A stretch of DNA of 64,000 nucleotides from Lysobacter_K koreensis (GTDB lineage Bacteria > Pseudomonadota > Gammaproteobacteria > Xanthomonadales > Xanthomonadaceae), in assembly GCF_042677045.1 (NCBI RefSeq), contig NZ_JBHTIH010000003.1, positions 744,001-808,000 of the forward strand. The letters are read 5' to 3'. The position numbers and the translations under genes were made by a program. This document shows positions 62,341 to 64,000 of the stretch, piece after piece; positions within the stretch are counted from its first letter, which is position 1; every line of letters begins with the position of its first letter. Under the pieces are notes generated by a model. That model ran no database searches and was not told the DNA's origin. It saw only the letters and a list, made by a program, of their open reading frames with translations.

Positions 62341-64000
62341 ATGAACCTGCGTCACGCCGTCCTGCCGCTGCTGATCGCCACCGCGTTGCCGGCCTTCAGC
62401 GCCACCGCGCAGTCCGCCCCGCCCGCTGCCGCCAAGCCTTCAGCGGACGCGCCGCGCGGCCTGCAGGCGCGCGACCTGGCCACGCTCGACCGCGTGTCCT
62501 CGCCGACCCTTTCGCCCGACGGCCGCAAGCTGGTGTTCGCCAAGCGCGTGGTCGACTTCGACGGCAACAAGTCGGCGACCTCGCTGTGGATCGAGGACCT
62601 GCGCGCACGCGACGCCGCGCCGCCGGTGCGCCTGACCCCGGCCGGCTGGAACGTCAACACCCCGCGCTTCTCGCCCGACGGCAAGACGGTGTACTTCCTC
62701 AGCAGCAAGGGCGGCAGCTCGCAGCTGTACGCGATCGCGAGCGCCGGCGGCGTGCCGCGGCAGCTGACCGCGTTCGCGGTAGACGTCGGCGATTACCAGT
62801 TGTCGCCCGACGGCAAGCGGGTCGCGTTCAACGCCGAGGCGTTCGCCGACTGCGGCAGCGACCTGGCCTGCAGCAAGAAGCAGGTCGATGCCGCCGCCGC
62901 GAAGAAAGCCAGCGGCAAGGTCTTCGACCGCATGTTCATCCGGCACTGGGACGCGTGGAACGACGGCCGCCTCAACCGCCTGTTCGTGGCCACGCTGCCG
63001 ACCGCGGGCAAGCAGGTGAGCCAGGCGACCGCGATCGCCACCGACGTCGCCGGCGACGTGCCCTCCCGGCCGTTCGGCGATGCCAGCGAGTACACCTGGG
63101 CGCCCGATGGCAATTCCCTGGTGCTCAGTGCGCGCAAGGCCGACCGCGCCGAGCCGTGGTCGACCAACTTCGACCTCTACCAGGTCAGTGCCGACGGCAC
63201 CGGCGCGGCCAGGAACCTGACCTCGGACAACCCCGCCTGGGACACCGGCGCGGTGTTCGGCAAGGACGGCAAGACGCTGTACTACCGCGCGATGAAGCGC
63301 CCCGGCTTCGAGGCCGACCGCTTCGCCCTGATCGCGATGGACCTGGCGACCGGCCAGCGCCGCGAGATCGCCCCCGGCTGGGACCGCTCGGCCGACAACA
63401 TCGTGCTGTCCGCCGACGGCCAGACGCTGTACATCACCGCCCAGGACCTCGGCCAGCACCCGCTGTTCGCGGTGCACGTCGCCAGCGGCGGCGTCACCAA
63501 GGTGATCGGGGACGGCAGCGTGTCCGCGTTCGATATTGCCGGTTCCGATCCGGCCGGGCAGACGCTCGCGTTCGCGCGCAATTCGCTCAAGAGTGGCGAC
63601 CAGCTGTTCACCGGCGGCATTCACGGCGCGCCGCTGCGCGCGATCACCCCAAGCGCCTCCGAGCTGCTGCCGCAGGTCAAGTTCGGCGACTACGAGCAGT
63701 TCCAGTTCAAGGGATGGAGCGGCGATACCGTGCACGGCTACGTGGTCAAGCCGTGGAACTACCAGGAAGGCCGCAAGTACCCGGTCGCGTTCCTGATTCA
63801 CGGCGGCCCACAGGGCAGCTTCGGTGACGGCTGGAGCTACCGCTGGAACCCGCAGACCTATGCCGGCCAGGGCTACGCGGTGGTGATGATCGACTTCCAC
63901 GGTTCCACCGGCTACGGCCAGGCGTTTACCGACGCGATCAGCCAGCACTGGGGTGACCGCCCGCTGGAGGACCTGCAGAAGGGCTGGGCCGCGGCGCAGA
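62341..64000 (+). CDS. S9 family peptidase, DPP/acylaminoacyl-type, exported (3' end beyond window)
   Basis: The first 553 residues of a serine peptidase. Signal peptide 1-24 (ATALPAFSATAQS), then a beta-propeller with LSPDGRK-type repeats (VSSPTLSPDGRKLVFAKRV, FSPDGKTVYFLSSKGGS, LSPDGKRVAFNAEAF), and the start of the hydrolase domain with VAFLIHGGPQGSFGDGWSY and IDFHGSTGYGQAFTDAIS near residue 510. The catalytic Ser, Asp and His lie beyond the right edge. The IHGGPQ/GSTGYG spacing fits S9C acylaminoacyl- or dipeptidyl-type enzymes. The start ATG 62341 follows CCGGAG. Confidence 0.92.
   Translation, partial: MNLRHAVLPLLIATALPAFSATAQSAPPAAAKPSADAPRGLQARDLATLDRVSSPTLSPDGRKLVFAKRVVDFDGNKSATSLWIEDLRARDAAPPVRLTPAGWNVNTPRFSPDGKTVYFLSSKGGSSQLYAIASAGGVPRQLTAFAVDVGDYQLSPDGKRVAFNAEAFADCGSDLACSKKQVDAAAAKKASGKVFDRMFIRHWDAWNDGRLNRLFVATLPTAGKQVSQATAIATDVAGDVPSRPFGDASEYTWAPDGNSLVLSARKADRAEPWSTNFDLYQVSADGTGAARNLTSDNPAWDTGAVFGKDGKTLYYRAMKRPGFEADRFALIAMDLATGQRREIAPGWDRSADNIVLSADGQTLYITAQDLGQHPLFAVHVASGGVTKVIGDGSVSAFDIAGSDPAGQTLAFARNSLKSGDQLFTGGIHGAPLRAITPSASELLPQVKFGDYEQFQFKGWSGDTVHGYVVKPWNYQEGRKYPVAFLIHGGPQGSFGDGWSYRWNPQTYAGQGYAVVMIDFHGSTGYGQAFTDAISQHWGDRPLEDLQKGWAAAQ

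Overview
The window is high-GC (about 70 %) chromosomal DNA of a gammaproteobacterium, most likely family Xanthomonadaceae (Lysobacter, Luteimonas, Pseudoxanthomonas or a close relative). Three gene-level signatures support this: a fused aspartate kinase/diaminopimelate decarboxylase (lysAC type), an adjacent murL-murD2 pair (the alternative D-glutamate route described for Xanthomonas oryzae), and a cysNC fusion. Several families of short palindromic intergenic repeats also fit. The genus is inference. I found no tRNA, rRNA, CRISPR array, IS element or prophage. The window looks like ordinary chromosome with many small operons.

Layout. 1-793: 3' part of a cell-wall-sugar kinase (amgK-like). 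1112-4777: TSUP permease, cysD and cysNC (sulfate activation). 4968-9044: small membrane protein, M20 peptidase, ComEA-like HhH protein, HutD-like protein, GNAT. 9144-17331: iron-uptake operon on the minus strand behind a good Fur box (FecA-like receptor, Fiu/PiuA-like receptor, PiuC-type hydroxylase, large PepSY/flavodoxin/FNR reductase). 17374-23870: SUF Fe-S cluster operon (Rrf2 regulator, sufB, sufC, sufD, sufS, GNAT, Rieske protein). 8496-23870 is therefore a continuous minus-strand iron and Fe-S island. 23971-33193: cytochrome c lipoprotein, SET-domain protein, 3-hydroxybutyrate dehydrogenase, DUF5916-type outer-membrane protein, orphan PIN protein, a run of lipoproteins and small envelope proteins, M23 peptidase, CHRD protein. 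33229-39764: LysE remnant, thioredoxin-like protein, diheme cytochrome lipoprotein, a large propeller/GGDEF signalling protein, SRPBCC protein, GFA protein. 39764-46191: EF-G-like GTPase, OsmC, SMP-30-like lipoprotein, alpha/beta hydrolase, glycine-zipper protein, PhzF. 46296-52628: lysAC, murL, murD2, dienelactone hydrolase. 52701-58070: ispB-type prenyl synthase, ssb, and the dTDP-rhamnose operon rfbBACD. 58300-64000: two S9 peptidases flanking a POT oligopeptide transporter.

How the parts work together. The iron operon would bring in ferric siderophores and reduce them, and the SUF operon next to it would use the iron for Fe-S clusters. lysAC, murD2 and murL supply residues 3 and 2 of the peptidoglycan stem peptide from one locus, and amgK at the left edge belongs to cell-wall sugar recycling. 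rfbBACD makes dTDP-L-rhamnose for LPS. The most unusual local structure is a 30-codon reading frame between rfbB and rfbA. It overlaps both neighbours by ATGA and contains a terminator-like hairpin and a second hairpin over the rfbA ribosome-binding site. Many intergenic gaps hold REP/REPIN-like palindromes, and one family supplies the stop codons of three genes.
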